Source: Candidatus Leptofilum proximum
GTDB taxonomy: Bacteria; Chloroflexota; Anaerolineae; Promineifilales; Promineifilaceae
Direction: 5' to 3'
NCBI GenBank assembly: GCA_016710325.1
Contig: JADJXK010000002.1
Location: 4,030,001-4,094,000, forward strand
Length of the DNA: 64,000 bases
In this document: positions 38,403 through 47,088 of the stretch, one piece after another
Layout of the letters: every line of letters begins with the position of its first letter
Position numbering within the stretch: the stretch's first letter is position 1
Notes under the pieces: generated by a model
The model's input: only the letters and a program-made list of their open reading frames with translations
Told to the model about the DNA's origin: nothing
The model's database searches: none
Made by a program: the position numbers and the translations under genes

Positions 38403-40160
38403 TTACCCGGCAATAGCCCCCACCAGACGGTAAATCTGTTCGGGGGTTTGGCGGCCTTTGACTTTCATCGGTTCCAGCGGTTCGGCCGTTACCCAATCGC
38501 GCACCTGCTCGTAGGTGGCGCGGCTGATGAGGATTTCGTCTGCCTGGGCGTTTTCCTGGATGCGCTTGGACAGGTTCACCGCGTCGCCGATGGCCGAGTA
38601 ATCTTTGCGCAGGCTGCTGCCTACGTTCCCTGCCACTGCTTCGCCTGTATGAATGCCAATGCCAAAATGCAGCCGCCGATCTTCGGACACCTCGGCCAGG
38701 TAGCGCTGCATGTTTTTGCGGATCATCAACGCGGTGCGAATGGCGCGCTCGGCGTGGTTTTCCTGGGGATTGAGCGGTGTGTTGTAGAGGGCCATCACCG
38801 CATCACCCATAAATTTGTCGGTCAGCCCCTGGTATTCGTTGATGGCGTAGACAAACTCGGTGAAGTAGCCATTCATGATCTGGATCAGGTTTTCCGGGTC
38901 CAGGTGTTCGCTGAAGGTGCTGTAGCCGCGCACGTCGGCAAAGAGCACGCTCATGATACTGCGCTGCGGCCGCTGCGCGGCGTCGAGGTCGCGAATCTGG
39001 TCTACCAGGGCGGGCGGCAGGTAACGGCGCACGCTTTCAAGACGCTTTTTCTCGGTAACGTCGTCCAGCACCATGGCCACGCCCAGCATGTCGTGGTCGT
39101 AGTCGCGCAGCGGGGTGAGGGTGAGGTTAAGCGAGGTCAGGCCGGGGCGCTTTTTCACAGCCACATCCACTTCGGTGTTGTGGGCGCCGCCGTTGGCCCA
39201 CACGTCCTGGATGAGCGGTTCGACGGGCAGGCCAAGGGTTTCCATGGCGGTGTTGTAGGTTTGGTGCATCACGGCCGTATCTGGATACCCTAAAATCCGT
39301 TCCGCCGCCCGGTTGTACAGGGCAATGCGCTCTTCTTCATCTATGGTGATCACCCCGCTGGCAATGGAGGCAAAGACGTTGTCCATCAGGTCGCGCATCT
39401 CGGTGATTTCAATCAGGTTGGCCTGCGTCTGGCGGAACAGCCGGGCGTTGTCGATGGCTACGGCCGCCTGGTTGGCAAACGAGGCCAGCAAGTCCCGGTC
39501 GGCGTTACCAAACACGCCTGCCGCGATGCGGTTGTCGGCGTAAATCACGCCAGTGATGGTGTCTTTGATTTTGAGGGGGACGCACAAAATGGAGCGCAAG
39601 TTGTAGCTGATGATGCTTTCCTGGGCGGCAAAACGGCTGTCTGACTGGGCATTCATTGTCACCACCGGTTCGCCGGTTTCCGCTACAGTGCGCACAATGC
39701 TGCGGCTGATCTCAAACGTGGATGATTTCTCAATCGTTTCCCGGTCCACGTTGCGGTAGAGCTGCACTTCCTGCTCACCCGTTTCCTCATCTTTGAGCAG
39801 CAAAATAGCCCGCTCGGCCTTGGTCAGGTCGATGATGGAGTCCATCACAAAACCCAGCACCTCGTTCAGATCCAGCGAGGAGTTGATGACCCGGCTGATT
39901 TCTTGCAGCGCTTGCAGCTGTTCCTGCTCTTTTTGCTGGTCGCGGAAGCGGCGTTCCAAATCTTCCAGGTTGCGCCGCACGTGGACCAACAGGCGGGCCA
40001 GCTCGTCGCTGGATTGGGTGGCAGCACGTTGGGCAATTTCGGCCCGGGTGGTGATGAGGGTTTGATGCTGCTGATTGACGGTGCTGCCCAGGTTGTCAAT
40101 CAAATCGCGAAGCTGGCGGATATTGGATTGTATCTGCGTAATTGATGGTTGTTCGTTCAA
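38403..40160 (-). CDS. GAF-PAS class III adenylate cyclase
   Basis: 585 aa from the TTG at 40160 (AGAGG 8 nt upstream); an ATG at 40280 would run through a family E repeat. A coiled-coil start precedes a GAF domain (about 95-240), then a PAS domain (MDNVFASIASGVITIDEEER). The cyclase domain follows, with metal Asp in SVLFADVRGYSTFSE and in KFMGDAVMALYN, whose Lys is the usual ATP-specifying residue. The transition-state Asn/Arg are in DAVNLSKRIQ. All catalytic residues appear intact, so it should make cAMP. Possible receiver: the cNMP-binding histidine kinase at 11779. It has no membrane segment. Confidence 0.93.
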   Translation of the reverse strand: MNEQPSITQIQSNIRQLRDLIDNLGSTVNQQHQTLITTRAEIAQRAATQSSDELARLLVHVRRNLEDLERRFRDQQKEQEQLQALQEISRVINSSLDLNEVLGFVMDSIIDLTKAERAILLLKDEETGEQEVQLYRNVDRETIEKSSTFEISRSIVRTVAETGEPVVTMNAQSDSRFAAQESIISYNLRSILCVPLKIKDTITGVIYADNRIAAGVFGNADRDLLASFANQAAVAIDNARLFRQTQANLIEITEMRDLMDNVFASIASGVITIDEEERIALYNRAAERILGYPDTAVMHQTYNTAMETLGLPVEPLIQDVWANGGAHNTEVDVAVKKRPGLTSLNLTLTPLRDYDHDMLGVAMVLDDVTEKKRLESVRRYLPPALVDQIRDLDAAQRPQRSIMSVLFADVRGYSTFSEHLDPENLIQIMNGYFTEFVYAINEYQGLTDKFMGDAVMALYNTPLNPQENHAERAIRTALMIRKNMQRYLAEVSEDRRLHFGIGIHTGEAVAGNVGSSLRKDYSAIGDAVNLSKRIQENAQADEILISRATYEQVRDWVTAEPLEPMKVKGRQTPEQIYRLVGAIAG

Positions 40161-40571
40161 CGCTGCATCCTCTGACTGGCCTAAAAAGATATATTTGACA
40201 AGGTGACAGGGTAACAAGGGACAAGGTGTAAAACTATGCCCTCTATCAAAATAACCACGGGAGGCTATGACAGACTGCAACCTCTTGAAGAAAACCGCAT
40301 GGGCTGAACTTGGAATCGCAAGGATAGTTTTTTAGGCGGTTTATAAAAAAAGTATAACAGGTTTTATTACAATTTAACTGACTTTCCTTGAGATTGTGTC
40401 CCCATAGCGCAAATTTTTTGTAAAAGTTGGGTGAAGGTAATTTGGTAATCTTTCTGTAAGCCTCTCTTAAGCAGTTGTCGTTACACTGGCGGTGAACGGT
40501 AATCGGTAATCGGTGAACGGTGGTCGGATTACCGGTTACGGACCACCGATTACCGGAACTGGAGGTAGGCG
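40161..40571. other. Divergent spacer between cyclase and thioredoxin-like genes
   Basis: 411 bp with no gene. It holds a family E half at 40197-40235, an AT-rich region around 40320-40450 that probably contains promoters for both genes, and the family A palindrome at 40491-40557. No specific operator can be named. Confidence 0.5.
40491..40557. repeat. Dispersed palindrome family A (CGGTGGTC...GACCACCG)
   Basis: The inner arms CGGTGGTC and GACCACCG are extended outward by GGTAATCGGTAATCGG and GATTACCGG. It ends 14 bp before the ATG of the thioredoxin-like gene, so it could affect translation. Confidence 0.75.
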
Positions 40572-41186
40572 ATGCATCTAAAACAACTGACGGGGGCAAC
40601 GGCCGTATTCCTCCTCATCACTCTGGTGGCAGCTGCCTGTACCGGAACGGCCGTTCCCGAAGAAAGTATCGCGAACAGCACGGCCGTATCCCCCACGCGA
40701 GGTGAACCTGTGGTTGAGTTACCCGATTTGGGCGCTGCGCCCGAATTTCAGAACGAGGTTTGGCTGAACAGTGACAGCCCGGTGACCCTGGCCGATCAGC
40801 GCGGCAAGGTGGTGCTGCTGGAGTTCTGGACCTTTGGCTGCATTAATTGTCAGCGGACGATTCCTTGGGTCAAGGAATGGCAGGCACAGTACGAAGGGGA
40901 TGACTTTACGGTCATCAGCATCCATTATCCCGAATTTGCCTACGAGCGTGAGATTGACAACGTGCGTGACGCGCTGGCGCGTTACGAGATTACCTACCCG
41001 GTAGCCATCGACAACGACCGGCAGACCTGGCGCGCCTACAACCAGCGTTACTGGCCAACGACGTATCTCATCGACAAAAACGGCCGTATCCGCTACCACC
41101 ACATCGGCGAGTTCACTCGCGGCACCGACCAGGAGGCCGTAGCCGCCATCGAGGCGCTCATGGCCGAACCGGATCCAGTTGAGTAA
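40572..41186 (+). CDS. Thioredoxin-like (TlpA/redoxin) lipoprotein
   Basis: 204 aa. The signal peptide ends in a lipobox (LVAAAC). A thioredoxin fold follows with VVLLEFWTFGCINCQRTIPW, where CINC is the redox pair, typical of TlpA/DipZ C-terminal domains, and a cis-Pro in YWPTTYLID. It should reduce or oxidise disulfides outside the cytoplasm, often for cytochrome or copper-protein maturation. The next two genes encode Rieske and copper-amine-oxidase-like proteins. Confidence 0.9.
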   Translation: MHLKQLTGATAVFLLITLVAAACTGTAVPEESIANSTAVSPTRGEPVVELPDLGAAPEFQNEVWLNSDSPVTLADQRGKVVLLEFWTFGCINCQRTIPWVKEWQAQYEGDDFTVISIHYPEFAYEREIDNVRDALARYEITYPVAIDNDRQTWRAYNQRYWPTTYLIDKNGRIRYHHIGEFTRGTDQEAVAAIEALMAEPDPVE

Positions 41187-41251
41187 TTGAGTAATTGGGT
41201 AACTGAGTAATTGGCAAAAATTACCCAATTACTCAATTACCTAATTACCCA
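41178..41251. repeat. Dispersed palindrome family C (GAGTAATTGGGTAA)
   Basis: GAGTAATTGAGTAATTGGG is opposed by CCCAATTACTCAATTAC. Related tracts occur at 50462-50486 and 60971-61000. It overlaps the last codons of the thioredoxin-like gene. Confidence 0.75.
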
Positions 41252-41280
41252 TTTGCTTCCCCCTGCGGTATAAATCCCGC

Positions 41281-41628
41281 ATGAACCTATTCCGCTCCAA
41301 GGCTAAACCCGACGCTGAGGGTTACTTCACCACCGTGGCCGTCGAAACCGTACAGACCGACCAGATGACGGCCGTTACCATCAACGGTCACAAAATCATT
41401 CTCACCAGCTGGGATGGCACGCTGTATGCCTTTTCCGCCGAATGTCCCCACGCCTCGGCCGACTTCAGCAAGGGGTGGATCAGCCGCTACAAAGTCACCT
41501 GCCCGGATCACCAATATTGCTGGGACGTGCGCAACGGCCGTATCCTCTGGCCCGAAGATGAAAATTACCGCCTCAAAAAGTACCCAGTCAAAGTGGAAAA
41601 TGGCATTGTGAAGGTGAAGCTTGGCTGA
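41281..41628 (+). CDS. Rieske-type [2Fe-2S] protein
   Basis: 115 aa soluble domain. The cluster motifs are CPHASADF (C-x-H) and CPDHQYCW (C-x2-H), 18 residues apart, as in bacterial Rieske-like ferredoxins of the NirD/biphenyl type. There is no membrane helix and no oxygenase catalytic domain, so it acts as an electron carrier. It overlaps the next gene by 8 bp. The ATG lacks a clear ribosome site. Confidence 0.92.
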   Translation: MNLFRSKAKPDAEGYFTTVAVETVQTDQMTAVTINGHKIILTSWDGTLYAFSAECPHASADFSKGWISRYKVTCPDHQYCWDVRNGRILWPEDENYRLKKYPVKVENGIVKVKLG

Positions 41629-43363
41629 GACTGAGTTGCCACAGAGGGCACAGAGGCGGAAGAGGTTGGAGAGAGGGTTAGTGGGGTTGTGGCTCCTCTT
41701 TGGCGTGACGTTGGTTTTGTTGGTGTGGGAGTTGGGGCAAACGGCCGTTTCCGTGCGTGGAAAAAGTGCGCCCATCCCTCTGGACACTGCGCTTACTACC
41801 GCGCAGCAGCAGGCGCAAACGCTGGCCCTGGCCGATGGTCGCGTTCAGCAGCTCACCAGCGGCCAGCGCACCGAGGTGTTTGGCGTGCGCCGCCTGGGGC
41901 AGCAGCACACCGAGGCTAGCGCCGTCTGCGCCACGGCCGTTTGTTACCAGGTAGAAATTTACAGCTTCGACGAGAACTTTACGGTAACGGCCGTTGTGGA
42001 TACCGACGCCGGGTTGGTGCGTGACGTGCTGCACCAGCCCAACATGCAGCCGGGCATCAACCGTCGATTGGCCAATCGTGCCCTGGAACTGGCCCTCAAC
42101 GACACCGGCGTGATTGACGCGCTGGGCTTCCGGCCCACCCAGGCCGACATGGCCCCCGTGGCCGCCGGGCTGCGCGGCTCCACCTGCGACCAAGGCCACC
42201 TGTGCGCCGGGCCCACCTTCCGTGTGGGCAACCGCATTTTGTGGGCCATTGTGGATCTCACCACGGAAAGTGTGACGGCGCTGCGCTGGACAAATGTGTC
42301 GGATGACGGCCGTTTTGTGCCGTACGAACCAGAAGGTTTTTGTCCACAGCCGGGCAGCGTGGGGCGCGACGGCTGGGCCTTAAGCTACGAAACCACCGGC
42401 ACCGACGGCCTGCGCCTTTACAACGTCACCTACCAGGGGCGCAGCGTGCTCACCAGCGCCTCGCTGCCGGAATGGCATGTGGATTACAACGGCGAATACC
42501 AGTTCCCCGGCTTCTTCGACGTGACCGGCTGCGGCGGCAGCGGCGGTGGGTTTCCCATCCCACCCTTTGGCGAAACGGAAGTGCGCGATTTGCTGGATGG
42601 CAGCACGGTGATGGGTTTTGAAGTGGTGCAGGATTTTCGCATGTCGCAGTGGGGGGCGGCGTGTAATTACCGTTACGGGCAGCATTATCAATTTTATGCC
42701 GACGGCCGTTTCCGTGTGGTGGTGGGCGCATACGGCCGTGGCTGCGGCGATGATGTGCAGTGGCAGCAGCCCGTCTACCGGCCCGTCGTGCGTATAGACA
42801 TCGCTGTAGACGGCGACGGCGGTGACAGTTTTGCCTTTTGGGACGGCCAGCAGTGGGCCTTTGCCGCCAGCGAAACCTACCGCACGCCGTATGCCGCGCC
42901 CGGTTTTGGCCCGCACCAGCTCACCAGCGCCAACGAAGCGTGGCTGGTGGTTGATGGCGGCGGCCGCGGCTACACCATCGAGCCGGGTCTCGGCCAGTTC
43001 AACGACGGCGGCCTGGGCGACAATCCGTTTGTCTACGTCACGCTGCACAAGCCCGCCGAAGGCGACACCGATCTACCTATCTTTAGCGGGCCAGGGCCGA
43101 GCTACTGCTGCAACGATGACCATCGCCAGGGGCCGGACCTCTTTGTCAACGGCGAGCCAATCGGCGGCGCTAACCTGGTGTTGTGGGTGGTGCCCCAATC
43201 GGTGACCGACCGGGTGCCTGTGGGGGAAGATGGGGATGGGCTGTACTGCTGGACGGTGAACGGCGAACCCAACCCGGAAACATACCCTTGTTTTACCGGG
43301 CCGCTGTTTCGGCCGTTTGAGCTGATGGAGAAGATGTACCTGCCGGTGGTGGAACGGCCGTAA
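41621..43363 (+). CDS. Copper-amine-oxidase-like protein lacking the copper HxH motif
   Basis: 580 aa from a TTG at 41621 (AAGGTG upstream). An N-terminal helix (GLVGLWLLFGVTLVLLVWEL) anchors it. GLRLYNVTYQGRS and LTSASLPEWHVDY match the catalytic-domain start of copper amine oxidases. CNYRYGQHYQF lies where those enzymes have the NYDY/NYEY cofactor tyrosine. RIDIAVDGDGGDS matches the RLDMxVDG strand that follows the copper ligands. The HxH pair before that strand is replaced (VYRPVVRID), so copper binding as in the family is doubtful. Many Cys residues suggest disulfides. Activity is therefore uncertain; the family assignment is by motif order only. Confidence 0.65.
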   Translation: MAETELPQRAQRRKRLERGLVGLWLLFGVTLVLLVWELGQTAVSVRGKSAPIPLDTALTTAQQQAQTLALADGRVQQLTSGQRTEVFGVRRLGQQHTEASAVCATAVCYQVEIYSFDENFTVTAVVDTDAGLVRDVLHQPNMQPGINRRLANRALELALNDTGVIDALGFRPTQADMAPVAAGLRGSTCDQGHLCAGPTFRVGNRILWAIVDLTTESVTALRWTNVSDDGRFVPYEPEGFCPQPGSVGRDGWALSYETTGTDGLRLYNVTYQGRSVLTSASLPEWHVDYNGEYQFPGFFDVTGCGGSGGGFPIPPFGETEVRDLLDGSTVMGFEVVQDFRMSQWGAACNYRYGQHYQFYADGRFRVVVGAYGRGCGDDVQWQQPVYRPVVRIDIAVDGDGGDSFAFWDGQQWAFAASETYRTPYAAPGFGPHQLTSANEAWLVVDGGGRGYTIEPGLGQFNDGGLGDNPFVYVTLHKPAEGDTDLPIFSGPGPSYCCNDDHRQGPDLFVNGEPIGGANLVLWVVPQSVTDRVPVGEDGDGLYCWTVNGEPNPETYPCFTGPLFRPFELMEKMYLPVVERP

Positions 43364-43377
43364 ACTCTCTATTGAAC

Positions 43378-43431
43378 TTCACGCAAAGGCGCAAAGGAGA
43401 TTTGTTAATCCTTTGCGCCTTTGCGTGAATC
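43378..43431. repeat. Dispersed palindrome family H (CACGCAAAGGCGCAAAGG)
   Basis: CACGCAAAGGCGCAAAGGA opposed by CCTTTGCGCCTTTGCGTG, nearly perfect, between convergent stop codons at 43363 and 43449. Probably a bidirectional terminator. A diverged copy spans 53291-53448. Confidence 0.85.
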
Positions 43432-43448
43432 TATAAAAGATTTCCCTG

Positions 43449-45488
43449 TTACTCGTGGCGCAGGGCCGCGACTGGGTCCAGGCGGGCGGCGCGGGCGGCG
43501 GGGTAGAGCCCGGCGACCACGCCGATGAAGGTGGCAAAAGCCATCGCGCCAATGGCCAGCCACCAGGGCACCACCGACAGCTGGCCAATGCCCGTAATCC
43601 CCTCAGCGATGAGGAAGCGGTGGCCAATCCAGTCCACCAATCGCCCCAGCAGCGTGCCAAAGATGAGGCCAAAGAAGCCGCCCAGCAGCCCCAGCATGGC
43701 CGCTTCCACGGTAAACAGCGCCCGAATTTCGCGGGCCGACGCGCCCAGCGCCTTCAGTACGCCAATCTCGCGGGTGCGCTCGTAGATGGCCATCATCATC
43801 GTGTTGGCCACGCCGAGGGCGGCCACCAGCAGCGCCAGCCCACCGACCGAGCCAAGCAGCGCCTGCATCAGCGCCAGCACCTGGTTCGCCACGTTCAGAA
43901 TCGCTTCCAGCGATTGGGCTTCCAGGCCGAGCTCTTCGATTTGGGTAGATACGGCCGTCAGTGCCCCCAAATCCGTCGCCCGCACCGTTAAGGTGTCATA
44001 CCCTCTGGTTTGCAAGATATCTGGCTCGTTGTACCACCAGGTCATGATGGCTTCGCGCTCCGCCACGCCGAGTTCAATAATGTTGTTGTCTAAACCTTCG
44101 CGCACGCCGACGATCTGACTGGGGAATGTTTCCATTTCGCCGCGCGGCAGCTGGACCGTCAGGGAAATTGCCTGCCCAATCAGCGACTCGTACGATTGGC
44201 CTTCTTCAAGCAGCGCATCGGCCAGGTCCTGCACCAGCACCACGCCAGCCCTGGCGCCGCTGTCCATGCGGACGCCCGCCAACGGTTCCGGACTGCTGCC
44301 GAGGGCAAATTCCGGCTCAAAGCTGTCGGTGGCGCGGATGGGCAGCGTGGTGTCGCCCAAGGTCAGGGCTATGTCGATGCCAAAGGGCAGCCGCAGGTCT
44401 GGCAAGACGACGGCCACGTCGGGAATTTGCTCGATTTTGGCTACCAGCTCGGGCGTGATGGGCGTCAGCGGTTCCGGCTCGGCGAAAGGATCAAACTCGT
44501 CTGGCTCGTCATAAACGGGAGAGACAAACAGGTTTTCCAGGCCGATGCTCTCGAAGTTGCGCTGCACTTCGCGCTGCACGCCCACGCCAAAGGAAACCAT
44601 CGCCACCAGGGTGACAATGCCGATGAGGACGCCGCCCGCCGTTAGCACGTTGCGCACCGGGCGGCGGCGCAGGTTGCTAAGTGCCTGGCGAATGATGTCG
44701 TTAAACTGCAAGCCACCAGATTTGACCCCCTCCCTAGCCCTCCCCCTACGAGGGGGAGGGGACAGAAGCTCCCTCTCCCTTGAGGGAGAGGGCTGGGGTG
44801 AGGGTGCTTTGATCTCTTCCACAATATCCCCATCGCGGAGCTTGACGATGCGGTCGGCGTAGGCGGCCACTTCTTCGTCGTGGGTGACGACGATGAGGGT
44901 GATGCCTTGCTCGCGGTTAAGCGCCTTGAGCAGGGCCATCACCTCTTCGCCGGTTTTGGAATCCAGGTTGCCGGTGGGTTCATCAGCCAGGATGAGGCTG
45001 GGGTTGTGGATGAGGGCGCGGGCTACGGCCGTTCGCTGCTGCTCGCCGCCAGAGAGTTCAGTGGGGTAATGGTCCAGCCGGTGGCCCAGGCCCACTTTTT
45101 CCAGCAGCGCTTTGGCGCGTGTTTCCCGCTCGGCCACGCTGACGCCGGACAGCATCAGCGGTACCGCCACGTTTTCCAGGGCGGTGAGGCGCGGCAGCAG
45201 GTTGAAGCTCTGGAAGATGAAGCCGATGCGCTGGCGGCGGTGCAGCGTGCGGTCGGTTTCGCTGGCGGTATGCAGAGCGGTGCCGTCGAGCCACAGCTCG
45301 CCCGCTGAGGGGCGGTCCAGGCCGCCGAGCAGGTTGAGCAGGGTCGATTTGCCGGAGCCGGAGGGGCCAACCAGGGCGATAAATTCGCCCGGCTCGATGG
45401 CCAAATCCACGCCGCGCAGCGCCTGCACGTCCATACCGCCGCGCTGGAAGTAGCGGGCGAGGTTGGTTAGTTTAATTGGATCTGTCAT
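43449..45488 (-). CDS. MacB-type ABC transporter, fused ATPase and permease
   Basis: 679 aa. The N-terminal ATPase has Walker A GPSGSGKST, signature LSGGEQQRTAVARAL and Walker B LILADEPTGNLDS. The permease has a first helix near residue 290, a large extracytoplasmic domain, and three C-terminal FtsX helices. It should export or extract macrolide-, lipid- or lipoprotein-like substrates. The linker between the halves (residues about 229-255, PSPQPSPSRERELLSPPPRR) is encoded by the family L palindrome at 44727-44803. The next gene upstream (45581) encodes a lipid-binding-like protein. Confidence 0.93.
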   Translation of the reverse strand: MTDPIKLTNLARYFQRGGMDVQALRGVDLAIEPGEFIALVGPSGSGKSTLLNLLGGLDRPSAGELWLDGTALHTASETDRTLHRRQRIGFIFQSFNLLPRLTALENVAVPLMLSGVSVAERETRAKALLEKVGLGHRLDHYPTELSGGEQQRTAVARALIHNPSLILADEPTGNLDSKTGEEVMALLKALNREQGITLIVVTHDEEVAAYADRIVKLRDGDIVEEIKAPSPQPSPSRERELLSPPPRRGRAREGVKSGGLQFNDIIRQALSNLRRRPVRNVLTAGGVLIGIVTLVAMVSFGVGVQREVQRNFESIGLENLFVSPVYDEPDEFDPFAEPEPLTPITPELVAKIEQIPDVAVVLPDLRLPFGIDIALTLGDTTLPIRATDSFEPEFALGSSPEPLAGVRMDSGARAGVVLVQDLADALLEEGQSYESLIGQAISLTVQLPRGEMETFPSQIVGVREGLDNNIIELGVAEREAIMTWWYNEPDILQTRGYDTLTVRATDLGALTAVSTQIEELGLEAQSLEAILNVANQVLALMQALLGSVGGLALLVAALGVANTMMMAIYERTREIGVLKALGASAREIRALFTVEAAMLGLLGGFFGLIFGTLLGRLVDWIGHRFLIAEGITGIGQLSVVPWWLAIGAMAFATFIGVVAGLYPAARAARLDPVAALRHE
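44727..44803. repeat. Family L palindrome in frame in the ABC transporter
   Basis: CCTCCCCCTACGAGGGGGAGG is a near-perfect hairpin next to CCCTCTCCCTTGAGGGAGAGGG. Both are in frame and encode a low-complexity Pro/Arg linker. Similar CT-rich palindromes are widely dispersed in other bacterial genomes. Confidence 0.8.
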
Positions 45489-45490
45489 GG

Positions 45491-45584
45491 GGATCGGTGG
45501 TGGGTAATCGGTGATCAGTAATCGGTAACCGGTTTGAGAAAGATCAGACCGATTACCGATTACCGTTTACGGATTACGGTTTAC
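45491..45584. repeat. Dispersed palindrome family A, intergenic copy
   Basis: GTAATCGGTGATCAGTAATC opposed by GATTACCGATTACCG. It lies between the lipid-binding-like gene stop and the ABC start. Confidence 0.75.
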
Positions 45585-46738
45585 TGAAGTGACTCCGCAA
45601 TGGCCAGCGCTTCTTCCCCGGTCAGGTCGCCGCCGATCCAGTATTGGATTTCGCCTTCGGACCAGTTGAGCAGCGTACGGCCGTCTTCAGGATCGGTGTA
45701 GATCATGCCGGGTACGCCGCGCACGGTGATGCTTTCGCCGCCTTCAGCGGGGGCCAGGTTGACGCTGGTGCGGCCCTGGGCGATGGTGAAGGAACGGCCG
45801 TCCGGCAGCCCATACCGCTCGACAATCGCGCCACCTACGTTGGTTGTTTCGCGCAGCGTGGCCTCAGCGGGCAGGCTGGTGGGGGAGAGCAGGTCGAAGT
45901 CCGGCTCGATGGCCGCCGCTTCTTCCAAAGCATCTTTGTCCGGGAATTCCAGGTCGGCAGCGTTGATCACCGTCGCGCCTTCAGGAATGGTGAAGGTGAA
46001 AACGGCATCATCGACGCCCTGGTTGATTTCCAGGAAAGTGGCCCGCGCCACGCCGGAGCCGAAGGCGCTGCCGGTGTACTCGATGCCTACCGGGGCGCTG
46101 TCGCCGTCACGCAGCCAGACGTTCAGCAGGCCGCCCGCGGCACGCACTTCTTCGGGCATTTGCTCGGGGATGGGGATGAGGCGGATGGTGTTAACGGCCG
46201 TATCGCCAATCACGTCAGAGCCAGCCCGCTCGGCGGTAAAATACTCCAGCAGCTTGGCCACCGCCTCTTCGGGGGTTTCCGGGATGTCGGCTTCGTCCAT
46301 GTCGCCTTCAAAGTTGTGATCAAATTCCTGTCCGGCCATCTCTTCGGCAATACGGGCGTAGAGCTCTTCAAACTGGCCGGTGAGCACAATGTTGCGCGCC
46401 GGGTTCCACACCCAGAACTGCGTGCCGTCGCTCACGGCAATCGTGCCGATGAGCTCGGCTTCGTCAGCTGTCAGCACTTCCACGCGGAAGGCCGGTTCGC
46501 CGTTGGGGCCAGCGTCCAGGCGGCCCCAAGCTTCCACGGTGCCGCTCATTGCCCGCTCGGGCACATCCAGCGACAATTCCACAATGGCGTGGCCGTCGGT
46601 AATGGTCTGGCTGGTTTCCAGGGACTGCACCAGCAAATCCTGGGCGGTGGGAATGACAAAGGCGCCAATGGCTACGGCCGTTCCGGCCAGCACCACCAGG
46701 GCCAACAAAATGCTTAAAAATCGTTTTCTTGAATTCAT
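45581..46738 (-). CDS. LolA-like exported lipid/lipoprotein-binding protein
   Basis: 385 aa with an N-terminal signal anchor (FLSILLALVVLAGTAVAIGAF). The middle part (GTVEAWGRLDAGPNG, then FWVWNPARNIVLTG) has the repetitive beta-strand pattern of LolA/LolB-type outer-membrane-sorting proteins. The C-terminal 100 residues resemble DUF4367-type domains (VRGVPGMIYTDPEDG, LNWSEGEIQYWIGGDL). An ABC transporter of MacB/LolD type follows 92 bp downstream, so the two may work together outside the membrane. The assignment rests on pattern, not a catalytic motif. Confidence 0.7.
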   Translation of the reverse strand: MNSRKRFLSILLALVVLAGTAVAIGAFVIPTAQDLLVQSLETSQTITDGHAIVELSLDVPERAMSGTVEAWGRLDAGPNGEPAFRVEVLTADEAELIGTIAVSDGTQFWVWNPARNIVLTGQFEELYARIAEEMAGQEFDHNFEGDMDEADIPETPEEAVAKLLEYFTAERAGSDVIGDTAVNTIRLIPIPEQMPEEVRAAGGLLNVWLRDGDSAPVGIEYTGSAFGSGVARATFLEINQGVDDAVFTFTIPEGATVINAADLEFPDKDALEEAAAIEPDFDLLSPTSLPAEATLRETTNVGGAIVERYGLPDGRSFTIAQGRTSVNLAPAEGGESITVRGVPGMIYTDPEDGRTLLNWSEGEIQYWIGGDLTGEEALAIAESLQ

Positions 46739-47088
46739 GTTTAGTAACTCCCGCTAGGTCATGGTTTTTACGTAATCACCCCTCTAAACACCACGCTTGT
46801 ATGGATTGTGACACGAAAACGGCCGTTGTGATCCAACCTGCCTTCGCTCTCATCCATCATTCACATTCCCCGCCCTCGTTCCGTCCGCGCCGGACACGGT
46901 TGTAAATTCAAGTAGCAGTCAGGTGTATTTTGCAGAATACCCATGCTTGTCATTTCGAAGTCCTCTGAGAAATCCCTCTAAGCTTCAGAGCCTCTCAGGT
47001 TTCGTAGGCTCTAGGGATTTCTCCCTTTGGTCGAAATGACAATAGAAGGTATCTCGGGATTCCTTTTTATTTCTTCAAAGGCAAGACA
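46739..47088. other. Gene-free 350-bp region with family G palindrome
   Basis: No gene is credible. It includes one ACGGCCGT near 46820, then the family G element (46940-47070). Promoters for the divergent genes 45581 and 47089 should be here. Confidence 0.5.
46940..47070. repeat. Dispersed palindrome family G, second copy
   Basis: GTCATTTCGAAGTCCTCTGAG opposed by GTCGAAATGAC, with inner arms AAATCCCTCTA and TAGGGATTTC. The right side is the reverse complement of the left side of the copy at 7936. Confidence 0.8.
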
